DNA of 64,000 nt from an uncultured Acidimicrobiales bacterium (GTDB lineage: Bacteria > Actinomycetota > Acidimicrobiia > Acidimicrobiales > SZUA-35): positions 17,633-81,632 of the forward strand of contig CAKZXA010000028.1 in NCBI GenBank assembly GCA_937922045.1, read 5' to 3'. The number at the start of each line of letters is the position of its first letter. The stretch's first letter is position 1. The position numbers and the translations under genes were made by a program. The notes beneath the pieces are model-generated. The model searched no databases, was not told the DNA's origin, and saw only the letters and a program-made list of their open reading frames with translations. Of the stretch, positions 16,584 through 25,100 are shown piece after piece.

Positions 16584-17753
16584 ATGATTCCCGATCCGCG
16601 CTCACTTCTGGCCTCCTCGTCCTCAGAGTTCCCTGGCCTGGTCCGTCTGCAAACGTCAACGCCGTTGATGGCTGGCGTTGCGGCGCGTACGGCAGCCCGG
16701 CTCGGCGCCGACCCCCTCGTGGTGCGGGTGGCGTTTCTGGTGCTCGCATCGGCCCTTGGCTTCGGTGTACTTGTTTACGGCATCATTTGGTTGTTGAGCG
16801 TGGGGCGTCCTGAACCTCAGGCTCGCATCCCGTCGACACGCCACAACCTGGCGATCATGGTGCTCACCCTGGCTGGTCTCACATGGGTCTCGGGCGAGGC
16901 TGCCCTGCCGGTGGCGGTTGTCGTAGCGGTCGCGGTGGTGCTCTTTGGTCTGACTCTGGCCGGCGACCGGGCCGCAGACCTGTTGGGTTCGGCGGCCATC
17001 CGGAGCTCGATCGGGGCTCTGCTCATCGTCGTCGGCCTGGCCACGACGGTTGAAGAAGGGTTCTTTCGTATCGAGCGCTCCGAGCTGATGCGGCTTGTCA
17101 TCGCCCTGGTGGTGATCGTGGCTGGTGCTGTGCTCATGGCCTTGCCCTTTGTGCTCGACTTTGCTCGTTCGGCTCGAGACGATCGGCGAGCCAGGATCCG
17201 GGCCGAAGAGAGAGCCGACGTTGCCGCCCACCTTCACGATTCGGTCTTGCAAACGTTGACCCTCATCCAGAATCGGGCCGATGATCCCAAAGTGATCGCG
17301 GCGCTGGCTCATCAGCAGGAACGCGAATTGCGAGACTGGCTTTATGGCGGCCCCGGCGACGAAGGTCCGCCGAGTACCTTTCGGGCCGCCCTCGTTCAAG
17401 CCGCCGCCGAGGTCGAAGACCAGTATCTTCGAGCGATCGAGTGTGTGGTCGTGGGCAACTGTGAACTTTCGGAGCAAGCCTCGAACGCCGTGGCCGCGGC
17501 TCGAGAAGCCATGATCAACGCGGCGAAGTTCGCCGATGTACCTCTTATCTCGGTCTACGCCGAGGTGTCCGACGAGCAGCTTCGGTGCTTTGTTCGAGAT
17601 CGTGGCGTTGGCTTCGAACCCGATGCCGTGCCGGCCGATCGTCGCGGCATCACCGATTCGATTCAGGGTCGAGTGGAGCGTTCGGGCGGCACCGCTCTGA
17701 TCAAGGCCAAGCTAGGGGAGGGCACCGAGGTGCGTATCGAGGTACCGAGGTGA
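16584..17753 (+). CDS. PspC-domain sensor histidine kinase
   Basis: This 389-residue membrane kinase begins with a PspC domain (about 25-75), followed by further hydrophobic segments to about 190. The dimerisation helix has the phospho-accepting histidine in AAHLHDSVLQTLTLI (HisKA_3 type). The C-terminal ATPase domain has an AAREAMINAAKFA N-box and a DRGVGF G1 box. The glycine-rich G2 box is weaker than usual. It overlaps the response-regulator gene by four bases (GTGA). The PspC domain suggests a membrane or cell-wall stress input. Confidence 0.9.
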   Translation: MIPDPRSLLASSSSEFPGLVRLQTSTPLMAGVAARTAARLGADPLVVRVAFLVLASALGFGVLVYGIIWLLSVGRPEPQARIPSTRHNLAIMVLTLAGLTWVSGEAALPVAVVVAVAVVLFGLTLAGDRAADLLGSAAIRSSIGALLIVVGLATTVEEGFFRIERSELMRLVIALVVIVAGAVLMALPFVLDFARSARDDRRARIRAEERADVAAHLHDSVLQTLTLIQNRADDPKVIAALAHQQERELRDWLYGGPGDEGPPSTFRAALVQAAAEVEDQYLRAIECVVVGNCELSEQASNAVAAAREAMINAAKFADVPLISVYAEVSDEQLRCFVRDRGVGFEPDAVPADRRGITDSIQGRVERSGGTALIKAKLGEGTEVRIEVPR

Positions 17754-18442
17754 GCGCGATGCTTCGCACCGTTGTTGTCGACGATCATCAACTCTTTCGC
17801 CAGGGCGTCATCTCCGCCATCGCTGACTGTTGTGAGGTGGTCGGCGAGGCCGACGATGTGGCAAGCGCTGTAGCCATAATCGAACGCGTGCGTCCGGCCG
17901 TGGTGTTGCTAGACGTGCACCTCCCGTCGGGTTCGGGAGCTGATGTCATCGCTCGTTTCGATCTCACGGCAGATGCTGCGCCTCAGTTTCTTGCGCTGTC
18001 GGTGTCGGACGCGGCCGAAGACGTGATCGGCCTTGTGCTCGCTGGCGCCCGAGGGTACGTAACGAAGCGCATCGATGCGGCCGATTTGTGCGAGGCTCTT
18101 CGCCAGGTGGCGGCCGGGAATGCGGTCTTCTCACCCAAGCTCGCTGGCTACGTGCTCGACGCCTTTCGATCCACGTCGTCCGGTGCTGATGCCGGTGGAG
18201 GCGGCGAAACTGGCGACGACGAGTTGAGCGACGACGAGGCCGCTGCCGTCGACACGCTAACCCGCCGAGAGCGTGAGGTCATGGAGCACCTGGCTCGTGG
18301 CTACACGTATAAGGAGATAGCAGCCGAACTCTACATTTCGGATCGCACCGTCGAGAGCCACGCCTCGGCAGTACTGCGCAAACTGCAGTTGTCGAACCGT
18401 CACGAGCTTGCCCATTGGGCCACCCGCAACCGTCTGGTCTGA
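17750..18442 (+). CDS. LuxR/NarL-family response regulator
   Basis: This 230-residue regulator has a receiver domain (1-120) with the acidic pair in VVVDDHQLF, the phospho-acceptor Asp in VVLLDVHLPSG and the conserved Lys in YVTKRID. A GerE-type helix-turn-helix follows at about 165-225 (LTRREREVMEHLARGYTYKEIAAELYISDRTVESH). The GTG at 17750 overlaps the kinase stop codon; an ATG three codons later is an alternative start. It is the partner of the PspC kinase and probably controls the divergent PspC operon. Confidence 0.92.
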   Translation: MSAMLRTVVVDDHQLFRQGVISAIADCCEVVGEADDVASAVAIIERVRPAVVLLDVHLPSGSGADVIARFDLTADAAPQFLALSVSDAAEDVIGLVLAGARGYVTKRIDAADLCEALRQVAAGNAVFSPKLAGYVLDAFRSTSSGADAGGGGETGDDELSDDEAAAVDTLTRREREVMEHLARGYTYKEIAAELYISDRTVESHASAVLRKLQLSNRHELAHWATRNRLV

Positions 18443-18532
18443 AACGCTGTTGCTGGGTTCAGAACTTCGGAACTCTAAGGGACAAGAAGTGCTGTATCTC
18501 GGTTGATGCTCGCCGGGCTAGCCTTCGGGGGC

Positions 18533-19489
18533 ATGAGTGAGATCACGATCCTCGATGGGGGTATGGGCAAGGAACTGAGGCGGATCGGTGCCCCGTTTCG
18601 CCAGCCGGAATGGTCGGCGCTGGCCCTGCTGGAAAGCCCAGATCACGTAGCCGAAGCTCACCGCAACTTCATCAACGCTGGGGCCCAGGTCATCATCACC
18701 AACACCTACAGCGTGGTGCCCTACCACCTCGGTGCCGAGCGCTTCGACGAGCGAGGTCGGGAACTGGCCGAGCTGGCAGCCCGCACCGCTCGAGCCGAGG
18801 CCGCCGCGGTCCCCCATCCGGTGCAGGTTGCCGGGTCGCTACCACCGCTCTTCGGCTCCTACGAGCCAGAGGCTTTCCAACCCGATGCCGCCCCTGCCCT
18901 CTGGCGAACCCTGATCGAAGCCCAGGCCGATCACGTCGACTTCTGGGTGGGCGAAACGATCTCCAGCACCGAAGAACTGGCAACGCTGATGGCGACCTTG
19001 GCCGAGACCGCCGAAACGAGCCGAGGATCGGGTCCGGCCCCAGTCGTCTGGGCATCGTTCACACTGGGCGACCATCTCGTCGACGGAAAGGCCGAGCTGC
19101 GCTCGGGCCAGTCGATGACAACGATGTGGGAAGCGCTCGTCAACCTTCCAGCGGTCGCCGACCAGCAGCTCGACCTTCAAGCGGTGCTCTTCAACTGTGC
19201 CCAGCCCGAGGTCATCACCGAAGCCCTGCGAGAGCTGGTCTCCGTCGACGGGGTTGCATCCAGCGGGATCCGCCTAGGGGCCTATGCCAACGCCTTCACC
19301 GTCGCCGCCCTCGGCGACCCCGACTACGCCTCCAACACCGTGATCAATGAGCGGCGCACCGATCTGACCACCGACCGCTACGCCGAGCTGGTCGGCGAGT
19401 GGATCGACGCCGGCGCAACCATCGTCGGCGGTTGCTGCGACATCTACGCCGACGACATCGCCGAACTGGTCCAACGCTTCGGTTCCTGA
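18533..19489 (+). CDS. Homocysteine S-methyltransferase family protein
   Basis: This 318-residue protein is a pterin-independent, zinc-dependent methyltransferase of the homocysteine S-methyltransferase (MmuM-like) family. It begins with ILDGGMGKELRR, and the three zinc-ligand cysteines are visible in LFNCAQPE and GGCCDIYADDI. The start at 18533 gives the usual family N-terminus. It should transfer a methyl group from S-methylmethionine or a similar donor to homocysteine. A RidA gene follows by 48 bases, possibly in the same transcript. Confidence 0.9.
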   Translation: MSEITILDGGMGKELRRIGAPFRQPEWSALALLESPDHVAEAHRNFINAGAQVIITNTYSVVPYHLGAERFDERGRELAELAARTARAEAAAVPHPVQVAGSLPPLFGSYEPEAFQPDAAPALWRTLIEAQADHVDFWVGETISSTEELATLMATLAETAETSRGSGPAPVVWASFTLGDHLVDGKAELRSGQSMTTMWEALVNLPAVADQQLDLQAVLFNCAQPEVITEALRELVSVDGVASSGIRLGAYANAFTVAALGDPDYASNTVINERRTDLTTDRYAELVGEWIDAGATIVGGCCDIYADDIAELVQRFGS

Positions 19490-19537
19490 ACGCAGCCGAT
19501 CAAGCGGTTGATCAGCCCCGAGCCCTAGAGTGGCTCG

Positions 19538-19903
19538 ATGGCAGCTGACCAGATCAAGCGGATCAAGACGACGGAGCGCTCAAGCGCCATCGTCATCAAC
19601 AATGGCATCGTCTATCTCTCAGGCCAGGTGGCCGAAGATCCTGATGCCGACATTCAAGAGCAAACCCGTTCGACGTTGGCTCGGGTCGATGCCTTGCTGG
19701 CCGAAGCCGGTTCGGATCGTTCACACCTGCTGTCGGCCACCATCTATCTGCGCGACATCGACAACCACTTCGCCCTGATGAACGAGGTGTGGAACGACTG
19801 GGTGCCAACCGGCCACGGCCCGGCCCGAGCGTGTGTGCAAGCTCACCTGGGTCGAACAGCACTTCTGGTCGAGGTATGCGTTATCGCTGCCCTTGCCGAG
19901 TGA
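19538..19903 (+). CDS. RidA/YjgF family enamine/imine deaminase
   Basis: This 121-residue protein has the RidA fold signature. The NGIVYLSGQVAEDP strand pair is near the N-terminus and the conserved Arg that binds the substrate carboxylate is in GPARACVQAHL. Family members hydrolyse reactive enamines and imines made by PLP enzymes. The length is normal for a trimeric family member. It probably shares a transcript with the methyltransferase upstream. Confidence 0.9.
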   Translation: MAADQIKRIKTTERSSAIVINNGIVYLSGQVAEDPDADIQEQTRSTLARVDALLAEAGSDRSHLLSATIYLRDIDNHFALMNEVWNDWVPTGHGPARACVQAHLGRTALLVEVCVIAALAE

Positions 19904-19940
19904 CTGGCTGGCGATGCCGCGGCCGCCGTTCCGGACCCAC

Positions 19941-21137
19941 TTAGAAAGGCTCGAGGTCTTCGCCGAGCACGAAGCGCCCAAGTTGGTGATGGACCCGGTC
20001 TTGGTGAGCGTTGATGTGGAGTGGCATGGCCTGGAAATCACGCCATCGACGGTTGAAATCGCCGCTCTCTCGCAGCCCGTTTCCACCTAGGGAGCGCAGC
20101 ACGAGCCCGAGGGCGTCGCCGAGCTGGCTTAGCGCTGAGGAGGCCAGCACCATCTGTCGGAGATAGTCGGCTTCGTCGGGGATGATCTCGGCGTCGATGC
20201 GAGCATCGACCTCTCGACAAGCGGTTGTCATGGTGGCTTCAGCGGCGGCGACGAGGGCGGCAGCGTGGCCGAGGTTGACCTGGATGGTTGGCCTCGTCGC
20301 CATCACCTTCCCCATGATCGAGCGACGATCGCGGATGGATTCGATCGCATCTTGAACCGCGGCTCGAACGACCCCGACGCCCATCCAGCCGAGCCAGATA
20401 TCGGATAACCCAACCCAGTCTTCGCGGTAGCGAGGTGAGACGACCGGCACCGCCCGAAGCGATTCGGCTCGGTTGGCCCCGAACCATTGAACGCAGCGGT
20501 CGAGCGGCACCACCACATCGGTGTAATGAATGTCGTCGGTGGCGGATGCCCGCACCGCGTTGCCATCCCACGTTGGTGGGATCTCAACCCCCTGCTGATC
20601 GATGGCCACCACCGTGAAGCGAATGTCCATCGGTTCAAGGCGATTGCCCTCGGGATCGCAGAGGACAAACGCGGTGCCAGCCCAATCGGCGTAGCGTCCG
20701 CCGGAGCTGAAGGCGCCCCGACCGTTGAGTCGCACCTTGTCGCCCTCGATGATGCCCCGAACCCCTGAACCAGCGCCAGCGGGGAAACAGACCCATTCCC
20801 GATTGCCGACGATGGTGGCGAGAAGATCGTGATGGTCGGGGCCGAGGGTTCCGACGAAGAGATGGAAGACGGCCAGGTGGTTCCACAGCGTCCACGCGGT
20901 GCTGGTGCAGTTGGCGGCCACCGCTTCAAGCTCGCGTCCGATCTGCAGGATCGGGGCTTCGGTGCCTCCGATGGCTGCGGTCGCGTTCAACGTCATCACG
21001 TCTGATGCCTTGATTGCCTCGATCAGCCTCGGGTCGAGATGTCTGGATTCGTCGGCCTTGGCGGCCTGGTCGGCCATCATCGTCAACAACGGATCGACGG
21101 TCCGGGCCGGACCCGGCGGAAAGAAGGCCGAGGACAT
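19941..21137 (-). CDS. Acyl-CoA dehydrogenase-like flavoprotein (hydroxylase/desulfurase type)
   Basis: This 398-residue protein is of the acyl-CoA dehydrogenase fold. It has an N-terminal helical domain, a middle beta domain (WVCFPAGAGSGVRGIIEGDKVRLNGRG, where FSSGG follows) and a C-terminal helical domain ending in RDFQAMPLHINAH. This pattern fits the flavin-dependent monooxygenase branch (HsaA/DszC-like) rather than beta-oxidation enzymes, because the catalytic Glu region of true dehydrogenases is not obvious. It is divergent from the broken questin-oxidase-like gene. The substrate is unknown. Confidence 0.82.
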   Translation of the reverse strand: MSSAFFPPGPARTVDPLLTMMADQAAKADESRHLDPRLIEAIKASDVMTLNATAAIGGTEAPILQIGRELEAVAANCTSTAWTLWNHLAVFHLFVGTLGPDHHDLLATIVGNREWVCFPAGAGSGVRGIIEGDKVRLNGRGAFSSGGRYADWAGTAFVLCDPEGNRLEPMDIRFTVVAIDQQGVEIPPTWDGNAVRASATDDIHYTDVVVPLDRCVQWFGANRAESLRAVPVVSPRYREDWVGLSDIWLGWMGVGVVRAAVQDAIESIRDRRSIMGKVMATRPTIQVNLGHAAALVAAAEATMTTACREVDARIDAEIIPDEADYLRQMVLASSALSQLGDALGLVLRSLGGNGLRESGDFNRRWRDFQAMPLHINAHQDRVHHQLGRFVLGEDLEPF

Positions 21138-21185
21138 GAATCGACACTACCGCTCAGCCCGAATTCGGCCCAGTCCAGAAAGCGC

Positions 21186-21216
21186 TTGACCTCAAGTGAA
21201 CTTAAGATTGCATGAT
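21186..21216 (+). promoter_or_regulatory. SoxR-type promoter (19-bp spacer with palindromic box)
   Basis: A -35 TTGACC (21186-21191) and a -10 CATGAT (21211-21216) are separated by 19 bases instead of 17. The spacer holds the palindrome CTCAAGTGAACTTAAG (21191-21206). This reproduces the layout of MerR-family promoters and closely resembles the known SoxR box (CCTCAAGTTAACTTGAGG). Transcription would start at about 21223, the first base of the downstream ATG, so the mRNA would be leaderless. Confidence 0.6.
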
Positions 21217-21222
21217 TGACTC

Positions 21223-22235
21223 ATGAAAGAAACCGTGAAACAAGCCGTGAAAGAATCAGGAGCAATGACCGAGGTGGATGTGGCCCTCACCCGGCTACTG
21301 GCGTTCAGGCCCGAGTTTGGTGGCGGACTGTCGAACCACGGGCCGATGGCGCTCGAAGCTCTGGAGTCGCTCGGCGCCCACTGGCTCGTCGAGGATTTCG
21401 TCGTACCTTATATACAGCGGCTCGAAATATACAGCGGCTCGAACCAACCGATCAGCCATACCTCGCGTTTGCCACCGCCGACGATTGGGCCGAGCGCCTC
21501 GCTGACGCCGTCGGCCCAGACCTGGCCAAGGTCGGCGGCGCTGCGGGCCACAAGCTCCTTCGGCTCGCCCACGCTGTGCGCTCGGTCGGCCGGTCGCCAA
21601 GCGAGCCTCGCCGCCGAGAGCTGACCGCAGCCATCAACTATCTGGCCGCCGGTCGTGGTCTCCCTGGGCCGAGCGCCCTTTCGGGCACCAGCTCACTCTC
21701 GGAGGTGCTCGAAGGTCTGCCGCGGCTTGAACCGCACCAGCGCCGTGAGGGCCTACTCACCTTCAACTTGCATGCTGCGGCCACGCTCGCTGCCTTCGAC
21801 GAGGCGATGACGTCATTGGCGCCAGCGCCCGCCGGATCGATCGGCGATCGCTTTGATCAGCTCGCCCTGGTCGCCGGAGCGGCGATGCTGCGCAACCTTG
21901 GCAACGGACTCGATGCCTTTACGATGCTGCACGGCGTCACGGTTTCGACGATGGCATCGGAACTGCTGCCGTACCTTCCCGAGGATGGGAGGCGCCAACT
22001 CGAAGCCGCCGTTGTCGGCTTTGTGGTAGCCGCCATCATCGGCTTCGATATGAACCCGCTCGACACCGTTTCCTACGAACCGACAACCACCGAACCGATC
22101 GTCGAGCTGGCGATGCGAGTGGCGTCCTCGCTCGACGACCACGACATCAAGTTTGCTGCCGTGTGCCGAGAGCTGGCCGAGCGCAGGCCGGAGGCATTGG
22201 TCCAGATCAGGGCCATGCTGGAGAGCCAGATCTGA
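21223..22235 (+). pseudogene. Questin oxidase-like (DUF4243) gene, frameshifted by a 17-bp duplication
   Basis: The N-terminal part reads from ATG 21223 (TEVDVALTRLLAFRPEFGGG..., then LSNHGPMALEALESLGA) to about 21426. The rest continues in another frame to the stop at 22235. The two frames meet exactly at a 17-bp tandem duplication. Removing one copy joins them as VPYIQRLEPTDQPYLAFATA and gives one protein of about 330 residues. The composition and the SNHGPMALEAL motif resemble the questin oxidase family, enzymes that cleave anthraquinones. The gene sits behind a SoxR-like promoter. As it stands the protein would end early, at base 21624. Confidence 0.75.
21410..21443. repeat. 17-bp perfect tandem duplication causing a frameshift
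   Basis: ATATACAGCGGCTCGAA is present at 21410-21426 and again at 21427-21443 with no gap. Because 17 is not a multiple of three, it shifts the reading frame of the questin-oxidase-like gene. Confidence 0.95.
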
Positions 22236-22275
22236 ACTCCTCAGTGCACGCCCGGTGGGGCTAGGGTTGTGGCCT

Positions 22276-24564
22276 ATGAGCATTCTGGGAACGCGTGTAA
22301 TTCGAGTTGAAGACCCCGATCTGCTGACCGTGGGTGGTATGTATGTGGAAGATCTGGCACCGGCCGATTCCCTCTTCGCCACCTTCGTTCGCTCGACGAT
22401 GGCTCACGCCAAGATCTCGGTAGACACCTCTGGCGCCGCTTCGGAGCCTGGTGTTGTGGCCGTCTACACCGCAGCAGATCTCGACCTCAGCCCTGTCGCC
22501 CCCTCGGTCGGCATGCTCAACCAGGAGATGAAGCAGGCATGGCTCGCCTCCGAGCGAGTTCGATACGTGGGCCAACCGATAGCGATCGTGGTAACGACCT
22601 CCCGTGACGCCGGCTACGACGCGGTCGAGATGGTCGACGTCGACTACGATCCCTTGCCCGCAGTGGTAGCGATGAGCGAGGCCGAGGCGTCGGAAACCAT
22701 CCTCTACCCCGAGGCCGGAACCAACGTCTGTTTCAGCATGCCTTCGAGCCTGGCTGACGAGGCCGCCGAGGCTGCGATGTTCGCCGACTGCGAGGTGACC
22801 GTCACGATGAACTTCCGTAACCAGCGAGTCGCCGCCTGTGCCATCGAACCTCGCGCCGCAGTGGCCAAGTGGGGCACCACCGACGATGGGCGCGAACATC
22901 TCACCCAGTGGTCGACCACCCAGAACGCCCATGGCACCCGAGATGCATTGGCTGCTGCGCTTGGCCTGGAGAACGATCAGATTCGGGTGATCTGCCCCGA
23001 TGTCGGCGGCGGATTTGGCGCCAAGAACGGACGCTACCCCGAACACATCGTCACCTCGGTGGCCGCCCGCAAGCTGGGCCAGCCGGTGCGTTGGATCGAA
23101 ACCCGCTCCGACTCGATGCTCGGTCTCGCCCACGGCCGGGCCTGTGAATTCACGGCCACGATCGGCGGCACCAAAGACGGCCGGATCCTGGCCTACAAGG
23201 TCCACATGTTGCAGGATGGTGGCGCCTTCCCCGAGATCGGCGCCCTGCTGCCCTTCATCACCAAGACGGTGACGTCTGGCCCCTACGACATCGCTAAGGT
23301 CGATTTCTCCTCGACGTCGGTGGTTACCAACACGGTGCCCGTCGGTGCCTATCGAGGAGCCGGGCGGCCGGAAGCCACCGCTGCCGTCGAGCGCATGGTC
23401 GACCGCTTTGCCGCCGAGGTCGAGCTCGACCCGATCGCGGTGCGTCGCATGAACCTCATCGCTCCCGAGGCCTTTCCCCATAAGACCCCGACCGGGGCCG
23501 ACATGGATTCCGGCGAGTACAACAAGGCGATCGACGCCGTGCTGGACCACGTCGACTACGACGCCCTGCGCGCCGATCAGGCTGCCCGCCGCAACGACCC
23601 GACCAAGCCTCTTCTCGGCCTGGGTTGGTGTGTCTACATCGAGATCGCCAACCCGATGGGCAACGGCGAATTTGGATCGATCGAGGTGCGCCCCGACGGC
23701 ACAGCCTTGGTGCTGACCGGTTCGTCGGCGCACGGCCAGGGACACCACACAGCTTTCGCCCAGGTGGCCGCCGACATGACCGGCATCCCGTTTGAGAAGA
23801 TCGAGGTTCGACACGGCGACACCGACGAGGTCGAGCGTGGCGGTGGAACGGGTGGTTCCAAGTCGCTCCAGGTCGGCGGGTCGGCTGTCTACCAGGCCAG
23901 CGAAGCGCTGGTAGAAAAGGCGAAGGACATCGCCGCCTCGCTGCTCGAAGCCAACCCTGACGACATCACCCTCGACGTGACCTCCGGCAGTTTCCATGTG
24001 GCTGGCACCCCCGCCATCGCCACCGGCTGGGCCGACGTGGCCGCCCAAGCCACCGCCGAGTCCGACGACCCGTTCTTGGCCACCGCCGATTTCAAGCCCC
24101 CAGCTGCCACCTATCCCTTTGGCGCCCACCTGTCGGTGGTCGAGGTAGACCGTGATACGGGCGAGGTCACGGTGATTCGTCACGTGAGTTGCGACGACTG
24201 TGGCGTGATCGCCAACCCCCTGATCGTCGATGGCCAGGTGCACGGTGGCGTAGCCTCTGGCATCGCCCAGGCATTGATGGAGGAGTTCCACTACGACGCC
24301 GACGGCAACCCGCTTACGGCCAACTTCATGAACTACGGCCTGGTCTCGGCCGCCGAGCTGCCAAGCTTCGAGCGCATCGAGATGGAGACGCCGACCGACA
24401 GGAACCCGCTCGGAGCCAAAGGCATCGGTGAATCGGGCACGATCGGTGCCACGCCAGCGGTGCAGCACGCGGTGATCGATGCGCTCTCCCACCTCGGGGT
24501 GCGCCACGTCGACATCCCCGTGACCGCCGAACGAGTGTGGCGAACCATGCAAGACCACCGCTAG
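22276..24564 (+). CDS. Xanthine dehydrogenase/CO dehydrogenase-type molybdopterin-binding large subunit
   Basis: This 762-residue protein is a molybdenum hydroxylase large subunit. The family motifs GGGFGAKNGRYPEH, AYRGAGRPEATAAVERMVD and the C-terminal LGAKGIGESGTIGATPAVQHAV are intact. The active-site loop AYRGAGR is of the form II (CoxL-like) type, not the AYRCSFR of true form I CO dehydrogenases, so oxidation of an aldehyde or N-heterocycle is more likely. No FAD or 2Fe-2S subunit gene lies nearby, so partners must be elsewhere. The start ATG at 22276 is 41 bases after the preceding stop. Confidence 0.92.
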   Translation: MSILGTRVIRVEDPDLLTVGGMYVEDLAPADSLFATFVRSTMAHAKISVDTSGAASEPGVVAVYTAADLDLSPVAPSVGMLNQEMKQAWLASERVRYVGQPIAIVVTTSRDAGYDAVEMVDVDYDPLPAVVAMSEAEASETILYPEAGTNVCFSMPSSLADEAAEAAMFADCEVTVTMNFRNQRVAACAIEPRAAVAKWGTTDDGREHLTQWSTTQNAHGTRDALAAALGLENDQIRVICPDVGGGFGAKNGRYPEHIVTSVAARKLGQPVRWIETRSDSMLGLAHGRACEFTATIGGTKDGRILAYKVHMLQDGGAFPEIGALLPFITKTVTSGPYDIAKVDFSSTSVVTNTVPVGAYRGAGRPEATAAVERMVDRFAAEVELDPIAVRRMNLIAPEAFPHKTPTGADMDSGEYNKAIDAVLDHVDYDALRADQAARRNDPTKPLLGLGWCVYIEIANPMGNGEFGSIEVRPDGTALVLTGSSAHGQGHHTAFAQVAADMTGIPFEKIEVRHGDTDEVERGGGTGGSKSLQVGGSAVYQASEALVEKAKDIAASLLEANPDDITLDVTSGSFHVAGTPAIATGWADVAAQATAESDDPFLATADFKPPAATYPFGAHLSVVEVDRDTGEVTVIRHVSCDDCGVIANPLIVDGQVHGGVASGIAQALMEEFHYDADGNPLTANFMNYGLVSAAELPSFERIEMETPTDRNPLGAKGIGESGTIGATPAVQHAVIDALSHLGVRHVDIPVTAERVWRTMQDHR

Positions 24565-24651
24565 CCTGCGCTTGAGCCGACGGTTGTTGGGCATGGACTT
24601 GAAGAGGCGGCTCTTGGTCAGCTCGGCTCATCGGTGATTTGGTGCACGGCG

Positions 24652-24939
24652 ATGAATGTCGCCTATCTGCGAAACCACGGGCCTGAAGATGTGGTGGACC
24701 CGGGGAGTGGCTGCATCGATCTCGTCGTCGACGTGAACCCGTCGAACCAGACGATGAGCGTCGCCTTTGAAGGCAACGATCTGCTCCGATTTACGTCCAC
24801 CGGTGAAACGAGTTGGCGCGTGGTTGAGACCACGCTCCCACCGCGGCCGCTTGGCGCCGACCTCGGCGCTTCGCTGGTAGCCGTCGCCGAGCTGCTCGAC
24901 CCTTTCTGCCGAGATCTCGTCGTGCTGCGCCCTAGCTAG
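24652..24939 (+). CDS. Hypothetical small protein
   Basis: This possible 95-residue protein starts MNVAYLRNHGPEDVVDPG and ends ...LDPFCRDLVVLRPS. No family is recognised and no membrane helix or motif is seen. The frame is open upstream to 24634. Codon use is similar to its neighbours, which gives modest support. It lies alone between the molybdenum enzyme and a palindromic repeat. Confidence 0.4.
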   Translation: MNVAYLRNHGPEDVVDPGSGCIDLVVDVNPSNQTMSVAFEGNDLLRFTSTGETSWRVVETTLPPRPLGADLGASLVAVAELLDPFCRDLVVLRPS

Positions 24940-24960
24940 CGGTTTGTCGGGGCCGGATCT

Positions 24961-25014
24961 GCCGTTCTGTGCGCCCTGCGCCCCGCAAGCGGGGGCTGGA
25001 GCGCACAGAACGGC
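24961..25014. repeat. REP-like compound palindrome, copy A
   Basis: The outer arms GCCGTTCTGTGCGC (24961-24974) and GCGCACAGAACGGC (25001-25014) are perfect 14-base inverted repeats. A second hairpin, CCCCGC/GCGGGG with a 2-base loop, is nested inside. The right half recurs after the next gene (26046-26080). The nested shape is like that of bacterial REP elements, and it could also terminate transcription. Confidence 0.7.
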
Positions 25015-25100
25015 GATAGTTGGAGATAGTCGGGGTTCGGGCGAGGGTTGGGCAGCGCCAGAATTTCGTGAGTGTCACAGCGGCTGGCGATCATGGGTCG

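Noticed and set aside
22261..24594. Long minus-strand open frame (777 codons) opposite the molybdenum enzyme
   Set aside because: It is a high-GC antisense shadow: the plus strand has complete family motifs, and the antisense translation has repetitive Gly/His/Val composition with no recognisable motif.
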